This document shows, in pieces, positions 1 to 7,906 of a DNA stretch of 44,641 nt (position 1 is its first letter; each line of letters starts with the position of its first letter). The stretch lies in contig CALBOV010000247.1 in assembly GCA_937896565.1 (NCBI GenBank), positions 1 to 44,641 of the forward strand. Reading direction: 5' to 3'. This stretch comes from an uncultured Salinisphaerales bacterium. Its GTDB lineage: Bacteria > Pseudomonadota > Gammaproteobacteria > Nevskiales > OUC007. Position numbers and translations under genes: made by a program. Below the pieces are notes generated by a model. The model saw only the letters and a list, made by a program, of their open reading frames with translations. It ran no database searches and had not been told where the DNA came from.

Positions 1-279
1 CCCGCGGCTGAAGATGCGGCGAGTGCGGATGCCGGGACCGGGCAGGCGGCGGCGCAACGTGCCTACATCGACCCCGAAACAGGGGAATTGACGGTTCCGC
101 CCACCGATCAGAAATCCGACGCCGCCGAGCGCGACCGTTCATCACCCAAATATTCGTTCGAGACTCGCCCGGATGGCGTGACCGTCATGCGGCCCAAGAA
201 TCCGACAAGCCGCACGCTGAATGCGGAGAAGGCCGAAGACGGGTCGCTGGAGTACGAGGAGACGGCCAATGACGACTAG
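1..279 (+). CDS. C-terminal end of an unrecognised protein (partial at window edge)
   Basis: The reading frame is open from base 1 to a TAG at 277-279, so this is the last ~92 residues of a gene that begins outside the window. The tail is hydrophilic and rich in Ala, Asp, Glu and Pro, with no membrane segment. It contains a segment reading AYIDPETGELTVPP, and I cannot assign it to a family. The following gene starts inside it (ATG at 269), an 11-nt overlap in another frame that suggests translational coupling and a shared transcript with the secreted metalloprotease-like protein. An internal TTG at 88 could act as a start, but nothing favours it over a longer upstream gene. Confidence 0.6.
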   Translation, partial: PAAEDAASADAGTGQAAAQRAYIDPETGELTVPPTDQKSDAAERDRSSPKYSFETRPDGVTVMRPKNPTSRTLNAEKAEDGSLEYEETANDD

Positions 280-2383
280 GTTGTTTGTTGCGGCCGCGGC
301 TCTCGTCGCGACCGGCGTCTTGCATGCCGCCACCATTACCATCGTTCCGACCGACCCGGCGGGCGAAGGCTTCAATGACCCGAGGCCGTTTACGTCCGTC
401 GGCGGAAACAACGCGACAACGCTCGGCGAGGCTCGCCTCAATGTGTTTCGAGCCGCGGCGGAACAGTGGGGGGCGCTGCTGCAAAGCGATGTCGAGATCA
501 TCGTTGAGGCCAATTTCGAGCCGTTTCCGGATGAGGACTGCGACTCGAATTCCGGAACGCTGGGTGCGGCGGGCCCCAACGGTTTTCTCGCCGATTTTCC
601 CAATGCGCCGGTTGCCGACACGTTTTACCCGATAGCACTGGCGAACGCACTGGCGGGAAGTGATCTGGATCCGGGAGTTGCCGACATTTCCGCGCAATTC
701 AATGGCGCGGTGGATACCGACCCGAACTGCCTGAGCGGCACGCAGTTCTACTACGGCTTCGATCACAACGCCCAGGGCGATCTGGATTTCTACAACGTCG
801 TGATGCACGAGTTCGGTCACGGGCTTGGCTTCTTCTCCGGGATTGACGAGGACGGTGCCAACCTGGCCGATCCGCAGTTTCTCGCGTTTGACCGGCTCGT
901 GTTCGACAACTCACAGAATCGTTACTGGGATGACATGGACCAGGCCCAGCGCGGACAGTCCATCGTCAACGATCGCGGCGTCGGCTTTGACGGGACCCAG
1001 TCCATCGCCGGCGCCACGGGCCAGGGCCTGAATGTCGGCAACGGCGCCGATGCGGCGGGCCGCCCGCTGCTGTTCACGCCGGATCCCTTCGATACCGGCT
1101 CCAGCGGCAGTCACTGGGACACGCAGGCCACGCCCAGTCTGCTGATGGAGCCATTCGCCTCCTCCGACGTGGCGAGCAACGCCGGCGTGGACATGACCAC
1201 CTGCCTGTTCGATGACATCGGCTGGACGCTGGCCGCGGGCGTCGGCTGCCCGGATGCTCACGCCGCGGACACGCCTCCGGAGATCAGCGCGATCTCCGAC
1301 CAGGTCATTCAGTCCGGACAGTCCACTGGCGCGGTGAATTTCACCGTGACCGACAATTCGCGCTCCACGCCGGACAGCATGCTGACCTTGTCCGCGCTGA
1401 CCGACAATCCGGCGTTGGTGCCGGTTCAGAATGTCGTCTTCACGGGCAATACCGGCGCTCGCGCCGTCGAGGTGACGCCGGACGGTGTGAATGCTGGTCG
1501 CGCGGATATAACAGTGATTGTCTCGGATGGGTTGTTTACTGCACGAACCTCTTTCGAAGCGGAGGTCATCGGTGCGAATGGCGATCGCCCGCCTCGGGCC
1601 CAGACCGATGGATTCAGCGTGCTGTCCACGGCCACGCTGAGCGGGAACGTGCTGGTCGACAACGGATCGGGCGCCGATTCCGATGCCGACGGTGATTCGC
1701 TGACCGTGGTTGCCCTGGAGGGCGCCGCCGGCAACGTCGGGACATCCGTGACGACGCCCGGTGGTTCGGCCCTGCAAGTCGACGGCAACGGCGCGCTGGC
1801 CTACACCCCTGGAGGCGATATCGCCGACCTGCCGCCGTCCCAGCAGCAGACGGAGGAGTTCAGCTACACCATCAGCGATGGTCAGGGCGGGACCGATGTC
1901 GGCACCATCAGGATCATCGTGACCGGAGACCCTGGAACGGACCTGCACGCCGACAGGCGACAGGGCGCCACCGACATCGATGTCGGGGCCACGGTGTCCA
2001 CGACCGAGGGGACGATCAACACCTCCGGCGACCTGGATTACTTCGAGTTCTTCCTGTCCGAGCGCTCTGATGTCCGCCTGGAGACCACTGGCGACACGGA
2101 TACCTATGGCACCTTGCTGGACAGCTTCGGTGTGCTGATCACCGAGAACGACGACATCGTGCTGGGTGTCGAGCGCAACTTCCGCATTGAAACCACGCTG
2201 GATCGGGGTACGTACTACCTGGAGATCAGGGGCTTCGATCAGTCCGTGACGGGCGCGTATGTGCTGGAGGCACAGGCCACCCCGAACACCTCCGGCGGCG
2301 GTGGTTCCGATGGTGGCGGTTCCGGTGCCTGGACGTTGGCTCTGCTCCCGCTTATCTTCGGCGTGCGGCGACGACGCAGGTGA
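269..2383 (+). CDS. Secreted metalloprotease-like protein with PPC domain and GlyGly-CTERM-like tail
   Basis: 704 residues from the ATG at 269, chosen because it gives a clean Sec signal peptide ending near VLHA/AT and overlaps the previous gene. A zinc-protease-like motif HEFGHGLGF lies at H180-E181-H184. The third metzincin-type histidine is absent, so the class is unclear; similar motifs occur in PA-domain-type secreted proteins. Residues ~335-560 look like Ig/cadherin-type repeats. Residues ~570-675 resemble a bacterial pre-peptidase C-terminal (PPC) domain. The last ~30 residues are a Gly/Ser-rich stretch with GGGG, a hydrophobic helix and RRRRR, the layout of GlyGly-CTERM tails cut by rhombosortase. 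Inference: exported, processed at the inner membrane and sent out by type II secretion. Substrate unknown; it may be structural rather than proteolytic. Confidence 0.8.
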   Translation: MTTRLFVAAAALVATGVLHAATITIVPTDPAGEGFNDPRPFTSVGGNNATTLGEARLNVFRAAAEQWGALLQSDVEIIVEANFEPFPDEDCDSNSGTLGAAGPNGFLADFPNAPVADTFYPIALANALAGSDLDPGVADISAQFNGAVDTDPNCLSGTQFYYGFDHNAQGDLDFYNVVMHEFGHGLGFFSGIDEDGANLADPQFLAFDRLVFDNSQNRYWDDMDQAQRGQSIVNDRGVGFDGTQSIAGATGQGLNVGNGADAAGRPLLFTPDPFDTGSSGSHWDTQATPSLLMEPFASSDVASNAGVDMTTCLFDDIGWTLAAGVGCPDAHAADTPPEISAISDQVIQSGQSTGAVNFTVTDNSRSTPDSMLTLSALTDNPALVPVQNVVFTGNTGARAVEVTPDGVNAGRADITVIVSDGLFTARTSFEAEVIGANGDRPPRAQTDGFSVLSTATLSGNVLVDNGSGADSDADGDSLTVVALEGAAGNVGTSVTTPGGSALQVDGNGALAYTPGGDIADLPPSQQQTEEFSYTISDGQGGTDVGTIRIIVTGDPGTDLHADRRQGATDIDVGATVSTTEGTINTSGDLDYFEFFLSERSDVRLETTGDTDTYGTLLDSFGVLITENDDIVLGVERNFRIETTLDRGTYYLEIRGFDQSVTGAYVLEAQATPNTSGGGGSDGGGSGAWTLALLPLIFGVRRRRR

Positions 2384-2437
2384 TTGTGCCCGGGCCGCGA
2401 CTGGAGACCGTGTGCGAACGGAGGATAGACGCAGCCC

Positions 2438-3256
2438 ATGGCGATTAGCCAATGGTTGGCCGACCATCTGGTCGGCCCGGACACTCGCGAAACCGTTGAC
2501 CGGTTCGAGAAGACGCTCGGGTCGTTCGGATTCGATCCGTGGGGTTACAACCGTTCGACGGCCGCGCTGACGCTGGCTGGCGCAGGCTGGCTATACGATC
2601 ACTATTTTCGCGTGACCGCCGAGGGGCTGGAGAACATCCCCGCGAGTGGCCGCGTGATGATGGTGCCGAACCACAGTGGCCAGTTGCCGCTGGACGGCGT
2701 CATGCTCGGCGTGGCGATGGCCCGCAATCCCGCGGGCCCGCGGGCACCCCGGGCGATGATCGAGCGCTTCTTCCCGACGGTGCCGTTCCTGGGCAACTTC
2801 ATGAACGGGCTGGGCGCGGTGGTCGGTGACCCCGTCAACTGCGGTGCGATGCTGGAGCACGAGGAGGCGATCATCGTGTTTCCGGAAGGCATCCGCGGCT
2901 CCGGGAAGGTCTGGCACAAGCGCTACCAGCTGCAACGTTTCGGTGCCGGCTTCATGCACCTGGCGATGCGCTATCGCACGCCCATCGTTCCTGTTGGCAT
3001 TGTCGGGTGCGAGGAGACCATGCCGTCGTTTTCCGATCTCAAGCCCATCGCCCATCGGCTGGGTCTGCCGTACATCCCGCTCGGTCCGCTGTTCCCGCTG
3101 CCCGCCCGCGTCAGCCTGCATATCGGCAAGCCGATGGTGTTCGAAGACAACTGCGAACACGAGTACGACATCGAGCCCAGGATCGAGCAGGTCAAGGCAG
3201 CGATTCACGAGCTGATCCAGCGGGGGCTGAGCCAGCGGACGTCGATCTACCGATGA
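2438..3256 (+). CDS. Lysophospholipid acyltransferase family protein (PlsC-like)
   Basis: 272 residues, ATG preceded by GGAGG about 11 nt upstream. The acyltransferase block begins around residue 60. The catalytic His motif reads NHSGQLPLD (H79, D86), a longer spacing than the classic HX4D, as in the DGAT/LPLAT-like subgroup. The second motif FPEGIRGSGK follows at residues 148-157, and an IVPVGIVG strand supports the fold. Expected role: transfer of an acyl chain to a lysophospholipid or related acceptor at the inner membrane. No transmembrane helix is obvious beyond a short hydrophobic patch near residue 45. The stop overlaps the ATG of the epimerase gene in an ATGA, so the two are probably co-translated, pointing to a joint role in envelope lipid or polar-lipid metabolism. 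Substrate not predictable. Confidence 0.85.
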   Translation: MAISQWLADHLVGPDTRETVDRFEKTLGSFGFDPWGYNRSTAALTLAGAGWLYDHYFRVTAEGLENIPASGRVMMVPNHSGQLPLDGVMLGVAMARNPAGPRAPRAMIERFFPTVPFLGNFMNGLGAVVGDPVNCGAMLEHEEAIIVFPEGIRGSGKVWHKRYQLQRFGAGFMHLAMRYRTPIVPVGIVGCEETMPSFSDLKPIAHRLGLPYIPLGPLFPLPARVSLHIGKPMVFEDNCEHEYDIEPRIEQVKAAIHELIQRGLSQRTSIYR

Positions 3257-4215
3257 GTCCGTCGCGCATCAAGCCCAAGACGATCCTGGTCACCGGCGCC
3301 GGTGGTTCGCTGGGCCGGCGCGTGATGGCGCGCCTGATGGACCGCCATCAGGTCATCGCCGTGGATTTTCGCCATGCGGTTCACACCGATGCGCATATTC
3401 CGAGCTATCAGGTGGATCTGCGCAAGCGCCGGTTCGAGGACATCTTCCGGGATCACGCCATCGACGGGGTGATCCACCTCGGTCGCATCCTGACCAACGA
3501 GTACAGCCGGTTCCGTCGCTACAACGACAACGTGCTGGGTACACGCCGCCTGTTCGACCTGGCGGAGAAGTACAACGTGGGCAAGGTCGTCGTGCATTCC
3601 ACGCACTTCGTCTACGGGGCGGATGCCTACAACCCGGCGCCGCTGCGCGAGACGGCGCCGCTCAAGGCCAGCGAACTGACCATGGACCTGGTCGACGCGG
3701 TGGAACTCGAAAACCTCGCCCAGATCTACCTTTGGCGGAGCCCCAAGCTGCACATCACGATTCTCCGGCCGTGCAACATCGTGGGTCCGGGCGTGCGCAA
3801 TTCCATGTCGAGACTGCTGTCGCGACGGCTTGCGCCGGCCCTGATCGGCTTTTCTCCGATCATGCAGTTTCTGCATGTCGAGGACATGGCCGACGCAGTC
3901 GTGGCGGCCTTCGAGCGGAGGGGCAAGGGCGTCTTCAACGTCGCACCGAGCGACTGGGTCGCCTATCAGGACTTTCTGCGGGCCTGCGACTGCCGCATCC
4001 TGCCACTGCCGTCGCTGCCCCCCTCCCTGCCCCGGCGCATCGCGGAAAGCATGGGCTGGAGCTCCTTCCCGCCCTACCTGATCAACTTCTTCAAGTATCC
4101 GGTCGTGCTCGACGGCAGCGCGTTCGCCAGCGCCTACCGCTGGCAGCCGCAGTATTCGCTGGCGGATATCAGCGCCTACTACCGCTCCAAGAAGCATCGC
4201 CCGGTGGACGCGTAG
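3253..4215 (+). CDS. NAD-dependent epimerase/dehydratase family protein
   Basis: 320 residues; the ATG at 3253 overlaps the acyltransferase stop (ATGA). The N-terminus carries the Rossmann nucleotide-binding motif TGAGGSLG, and an acidic residue after beta-2 (VDFRH) suits NAD. The extended-SDR active-site region is present as HSTHFVYG, but the usual YxxxK is not clear: the corresponding stretch reads DAVELENLAQ. This makes it an atypical member that may bind rather than turn over a nucleotide sugar. C-terminal substrate domain from ~residue 170 (LRPCNIVGPGVRN). Next comes a lipoprotein starting 3 nt after the stop. Context suggests lipid or surface-related chemistry, substrate unknown. Confidence 0.8.
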   Translation: MSPSRIKPKTILVTGAGGSLGRRVMARLMDRHQVIAVDFRHAVHTDAHIPSYQVDLRKRRFEDIFRDHAIDGVIHLGRILTNEYSRFRRYNDNVLGTRRLFDLAEKYNVGKVVVHSTHFVYGADAYNPAPLRETAPLKASELTMDLVDAVELENLAQIYLWRSPKLHITILRPCNIVGPGVRNSMSRLLSRRLAPALIGFSPIMQFLHVEDMADAVVAAFERRGKGVFNVAPSDWVAYQDFLRACDCRILPLPSLPPSLPRRIAESMGWSSFPPYLINFFKYPVVLDGSAFASAYRWQPQYSLADISAYYRSKKHRPVDA

Positions 4216-4217
4216 AC

Positions 4218-5210
4218 GTGCGCGGGCGCCGGGGTTTGCATGGTTGCGGTGGTCTCGCGCTGGCTTGCGTGGCCGGCATCTGGCTGACGGGATGCGTGGA
4301 TGACTGGCTGGGGCATCCCGGACGTGCGTCGCAGACGCCCCGGGCCGCCGACTGGGCCATGAGCGAACCCGCCAGGGAGCTGCTCGCCGAGACCTTCGCC
4401 GACATGCCGGATCACATTGTCGACCATGGCGCCTACCTCGTGCGTCGGCAGCCCGATTCGGGCTGGTTCGCCAGGCTTCGGGCCGCCATCTGGGCGGACG
4501 CGACCGGCGTGAGCGATTCGACGCGATGGCGGCCCGCCTACGTGGATCGACTGCGGGCGCTGACCGATCTGCCGTCTCGCGACATCGAACTGGTGGTGTT
4601 GACCGAGCAAACCGATGACAGCGCGGGATGGCCGGCGCGGTGGATACCGGTGGCGCAGGGCCCCGTCGGCAAGGACCGATGGATTCATGGCCTGACGCTC
4701 GCCGGCGGCGATCCGGAGCCGGACCGGTTGTGGATCGATCTGACCCCGCTGGAGGATCCGGGGCCGGCGCTGAAGCTCGCGGCATCGCACGCCGCAGCCG
4801 GACAGATGGTGTTCCTGCTGGGCTGTCTGCGGGCCGATGTCGAGCGCTGGCAGGCCTGTCTGCGCACGTTACGCGCCTCGGAGCAGCAGGAACGCCTGTA
4901 CATCCTGGTCGACGGTCTTGGGCGTCCTGACACCGTATCGGCCCTGCTCAACGGCCTGTTGCAGCAGGTCGACCTGTTCGATCGGTTGCGCTACGCCAGC
5001 GCCTACCCCTATCCGGCGATCAACACCAACATCTGGCTGGACGAACTGGTCTGGGCCGGCTTCATCGAGCGGGATGATGTGGCGCCGCTGCGCGAGCTGT
5101 ACGCCTACAACCCCTGGCTGTTCGATCTCGCGCTCAAGCGGCGGCTGCGGCTGCCCGGCACCGAGATCGCGCTGACGCCCGAGGTATTCGGTCCGGTCAC
5201 CGGCGAGTAG
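4218..5210 (+). CDS. Lipoprotein resembling a degenerate amidohydrolase-type TIM barrel
   Basis: 330 residues from a GTG two bases after the epimerase stop. This start gives a hydrophobic leader with lipobox LTGC (Cys26), so it should be a lipid-anchored envelope protein. I do not recognise a firm family. The order of blocks (a DH.AYLVRR segment, WADATGVSD, AYVDRLRALTDLP, then ASAYPYPAINTNIW and YNPWLFDLALKRR near the end) resembles amidohydrolase-related proteins, whose matching positions read like HxH and GSDYPxPAIN. Here the HxH and the metal-binding Asp are missing, suggesting loss of metal catalysis. That relation is my reading and needs a profile search. It is probably the third gene of the acyltransferase-epimerase transcript. 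Confidence 0.65.
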   Translation: MRGRRGLHGCGGLALACVAGIWLTGCVDDWLGHPGRASQTPRAADWAMSEPARELLAETFADMPDHIVDHGAYLVRRQPDSGWFARLRAAIWADATGVSDSTRWRPAYVDRLRALTDLPSRDIELVVLTEQTDDSAGWPARWIPVAQGPVGKDRWIHGLTLAGGDPEPDRLWIDLTPLEDPGPALKLAASHAAAGQMVFLLGCLRADVERWQACLRTLRASEQQERLYILVDGLGRPDTVSALLNGLLQQVDLFDRLRYASAYPYPAINTNIWLDELVWAGFIERDDVAPLRELYAYNPWLFDLALKRRLRLPGTEIALTPEVFGPVTGE

Positions 5211-5229
5211 GACCGTATCGGCGCGGTGG

Positions 5230-6009
5230 TCAGCCGCAATTCGGTCGCTTGCCGGCGCGTTTGGCCTGTTCGTACAGCGGCATCGCGACCTGCAGGCGCT
5301 TGGACAGGTCGCTGATGCGGGTCTGGTGCGAGGGGTGCGTGGAGAGAAACTCGGGCGGATTGCCGCCACCTGACTTGCCCATGTTCTGCCACAGCGGGAT
5401 GCTCGCGCGCGGGTCGAACCCGGCCTTGGCCATCAGGTCCAGTCCCAGCAGGTCGGCCTCGGATTCCTGGGTTCGCGAGAACGGCAGCAGCACGCCGACC
5501 TGAGCGCCGAGTCCGAGCAGGCCGAAGAGCTGCTGCTTGGCCGGCGTGGGTTCCCCCGCCGCCACCTGGGCGAGCTGCAGGCCGGCGCTGGCGATGTAGC
5601 TGGTCGACACGCGCTCATTGGCGTGATTGGCGAGCACGTGCGCCACTTCGTGACCGATGACGGTGGCGAGCTGGTCCTGGTTCTCGGCGATGTCGAGCAG
5701 CCCCGTGTGCACGCCGATCTTGCCGCCGGGCAACGCGAAGGCGTTGGCCGAGTCATCCTTGAATACCTGTACTTCCCAGGGGCGCTGGTCCGGCAGCTCG
5801 GCCGTGATCGCCCGGGCAACACAGGTCACATAGCCGTTGGTCCGGCTCGATGTTTCCAGCGGCTGCTCTTGTTTCATGTCCTGGAACGCGGCGGCGCCCA
5901 TTTCCGCCATCTGCGACTCCGGAAACAGCTGGAGTTGCGAGCGCCCCAGCGGCGAGGTGGCGCAGGCGGTGATCAGGGCGGTCAGGGTCAGGATGAGCAG
6001 GCGCTGCAT
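5230..6009 (-). CDS. M48-family zinc metalloprotease lipoprotein
   Basis: 259 residues from the ATG at 6009; a longer frame to 6039 is possible, but this start follows a GGAG site and gives a compact lipoprotein signal with lipobox LITAC (Cys16). The zinc motif HEVAHVLANHANER is at about residues 119-132, with the third ligand in the downstream SEADLLGLDLMAKAGFDP segment, typical of M48B (LoiP/YggG and BepA-like) proteases. It should sit at the inner leaflet of the outer membrane or in the periplasm and degrade misassembled envelope proteins. It lacks the TPR tail of BepA, so it is closer in size to LoiP. It converges with the preceding lipoprotein gene (19-nt gap) and is divergent from the thiamine-binding-like gene; a GATAAT on this strand at 6043-6038 may be its -10 element. 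Confidence 0.9.
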   Translation of the reverse strand: MQRLLILTLTALITACATSPLGRSQLQLFPESQMAEMGAAAFQDMKQEQPLETSSRTNGYVTCVARAITAELPDQRPWEVQVFKDDSANAFALPGGKIGVHTGLLDIAENQDQLATVIGHEVAHVLANHANERVSTSYIASAGLQLAQVAAGEPTPAKQQLFGLLGLGAQVGVLLPFSRTQESEADLLGLDLMAKAGFDPRASIPLWQNMGKSGGGNPPEFLSTHPSHQTRISDLSKRLQVAMPLYEQAKRAGKRPNCG

Positions 6010-6147
6010 GGGACGTGACTCCGAAAGATGAACCGGCATTATCGCTCAGACCACGTCGGGCGGTTTCCGCTCCCCGCCGCCGACGGATTGTGGGCGGTGG
6101 GACGGCCTGTCAGGCTGGCCGGCTTCAACGGTCGAAGGAGTGGTCGC

Positions 6148-6462
6148 ATGCATGTCAGTGTTGAAATCTGCCTGGTCCCGATCGGCGTCGGAGTGTCCGT
6201 GTCACCCTACGTCGCCACCTGCCAGCGTGTGCTGCGGCAGGCGGGGCTGGATCCGCAGATGCACGCCTATGGCACCAACGTGGAAGGGGACTGGGACGTG
6301 GTGATGAACGCGCTCAAGGCCTGTCACGAGGCCGTGCACGACGAGGGTGCGCCAAGGATATTCACGACGCTGAAGGTCGGCACCCGAACCGACCGGCCCC
6401 AGACCCTGGCCGACAAGATTCACAGCGTTCAGTCCAGGCTTGCGTCCACACCCGACGCGTAG
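6148..6462 (+). CDS. MTH1187/YkoF-like thiamine-binding family protein
   Basis: 104 residues. The ATG at 6148 was chosen over the upstream in-frame start at 6028 because GAAGGAG lies 8 nt before it and the protein then begins with the family's usual MHVSVEICLVPIG strand. Conserved features are the VSVSPYVATCQRVL helix, the HAYGTNVEGDWDVVMNALK block and a KVGTRTD segment. Members are small ferredoxin-fold proteins, some of which bind thiamine or its pyrimidine moiety; the in vivo role is often unclear. It is probably cytoplasmic. A palindromic candidate operator follows within 4 nt of its stop, so it need not be in one operon with the next gene. Confidence 0.85.
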   Translation: MHVSVEICLVPIGVGVSVSPYVATCQRVLRQAGLDPQMHAYGTNVEGDWDVVMNALKACHEAVHDEGAPRIFTTLKVGTRTDRPQTLADKIHSVQSRLASTPDA

Positions 6463-6465
6463 GAT

Positions 6466-6481
6466 CATACCAATCGGTATG
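6466..6481. promoter_or_regulatory. Perfect 16-bp palindrome, candidate operator
   Basis: CATACCAATCGGTATG: two perfect 6-bp arms (CATACC/GGTATG) around a 4-nt centre, in the 33-nt gap between the MTH1187-like gene and the outer-membrane barrel gene, ending 14 nt before the latter's ATG. The shape is like sites bound by TetR-type dimers. No TetR gene is seen in the window, so the regulator, if any, is elsewhere. Confidence 0.4.
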
Positions 6482-6495
6482 TAAAGGGGTGCGTG

Positions 6496-7863
6496 ATGCG
6501 ATCAACCATCGCAGCCATGGTCGTGGCGTCGTCGGTCTGGGGAGTGGCGAGCGCCGCGGATGGAGACATCTACACCACACTGGAGCTGGAGCTTCGCGAA
6601 TTTCCACAGGAACCCGAGCTCCCCGAGCGGCCCGACCGGCAAAGCTCAACCGCGCTGACGGTGGAATTCTTCCGGGAGTGGAATCGCGGTGACCAGTTGC
6701 TGTCCGGTGTCATTTTCGGTCGCGTGGATTCCGATGACGATGAGCGTACGCATGCCGACATTCGCGAGCTGAGCTTCGTCCACGCCGCGCGTGACTACGA
6801 GGTTCGGCTGGGGATTCGCAAGGTGTTCTGGGGCGTGACCGAGTCACGCCATCTGGTTGACGTCATCAACCAGATCGACTTTGTCGAGGACATCGACAAC
6901 GAGGACAAGCTCGGCCAGCCGATGGTCAATGTCGCATGGATCTCGGATTTCGGAACCTGGGATCTGTTCTGGCTGCCGGTCTTTCGTGAGCGGACCTTCC
7001 CCGGCGAGGATGGCCGCCCCGCTTTTCCGCTGAACATCAACCAGAACGCCGCGCGCTACGACTCCCATCGCGGCGATGATCACGATGACTTTGCGTTCCG
7101 CTGGCGGCATACGCTGGGCTCGGTCGACATCGGGTTGAGCGCATTCAAGGGGACCGCGCGGGACCCGCGGCTGGTGCCCTGTCTGCGCCAGGGCAGCGGG
7201 TTCGACGGGACCGGGACGCAGGCCAATTGTGACCTGATGTCGGTGATCACCGATCCGATGCTGACCGGTCTGGCGCCGCTGGATGCGGTGCTGGTCATGC
7301 TGGCGCAGCAGGCCGGTCTGGCGCCCACCGACGAGGAGTTCGAGCAGGAGGTGCGCGCGTCGCTGGAGTTGATCCCGCATTACGACCAGATCGAGCAGTA
7401 CGCGCTGGATGCGCAGTGGATTCTGGGCGCCACCGCGCTGAAGCTGGAGGCGACCCGCCGTCGGCAGCTGGGTGAGTGGACGACGGCATTCGTGTCGGGT
7501 TTCGAGCACACGCTCTACGGCATCTTCGGTTCGTCAGTCGATCTCGGCCTGCTGTCCGAGTATCTCTACGACCAGCGATTCGCCGAGACTCAGGACCTGT
7601 TCGACCGCGAAGTCTTCGTGGGCACGCGTTTCGCTTTCAACGACGTGGCCGGTACCGCGATTCTCGCCGGAGCGATTCGCAGTCTCGATGAGACGACGGT
7701 GGGGTATCTGCTCGAGGCCGAGCGCCGCATCGGCTCGTCATTCAAGGTGTCATTGCAGGCCCGGGCGCTGAGCAACGTGCCCGATTCGGTTCCCGAGCAG
7801 TCGTTCAGCTCGGCGCTGGCGCAGGAAGACACCATCAGCCTCATCGTTCAGGCGTTCTTCTAG
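6496..7863 (+). CDS. Predicted outer-membrane beta-barrel protein, function unknown
   Basis: 455 residues from the ATG at 6496 (a GTG lies one codon earlier); AAAGGGG lies 9 nt upstream. It has a Sec signal peptide ending near ASA/ADG. The mature part is a succession of amphipathic strands rich in aromatic residues (ALTVEFFREWN, YEVRLGIRKVFWGVTESRH, FAFRWRHTLGSVDIGLSAF) and ends in a terminal Phe after an alternating strand (ISLIVQAFF), the usual signal for BAM-mediated insertion. The layout, with an early FWG..ESRHLVDVINQ segment, resembles DUF1302-type or other uncharacterised barrels. Ligand or transport role cannot be assigned. The candidate operator just upstream suggests regulated expression. 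Confidence 0.75.
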   Translation: MRSTIAAMVVASSVWGVASAADGDIYTTLELELREFPQEPELPERPDRQSSTALTVEFFREWNRGDQLLSGVIFGRVDSDDDERTHADIRELSFVHAARDYEVRLGIRKVFWGVTESRHLVDVINQIDFVEDIDNEDKLGQPMVNVAWISDFGTWDLFWLPVFRERTFPGEDGRPAFPLNINQNAARYDSHRGDDHDDFAFRWRHTLGSVDIGLSAFKGTARDPRLVPCLRQGSGFDGTGTQANCDLMSVITDPMLTGLAPLDAVLVMLAQQAGLAPTDEEFEQEVRASLELIPHYDQIEQYALDAQWILGATALKLEATRRRQLGEWTTAFVSGFEHTLYGIFGSSVDLGLLSEYLYDQRFAETQDLFDREVFVGTRFAFNDVAGTAILAGAIRSLDETTVGYLLEAERRIGSSFKVSLQARALSNVPDSVPEQSFSSALAQEDTISLIVQAFF

Positions 7864-7906
7864 GCTGAAACGGCGTTGCTCCGGCGATGATGCCGGCCGG
7901 GGCGGA

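Noticed and set aside
911-2467. 518-codon open frame on the minus strand antisense to the metalloprotease-like gene
   Set aside because: High-GC shadow frame; the product is low-complexity, rich in Arg, Gly and His, with no domain, while the plus strand has a signal peptide, zinc motif and tail.
7881-7896. Small inverted repeat CCGGC/GCCGG between the barrel gene and the Panacea gene as a terminator
   Set aside because: Only 5-bp arms and no T-run on either side; expected by chance at this GC content.
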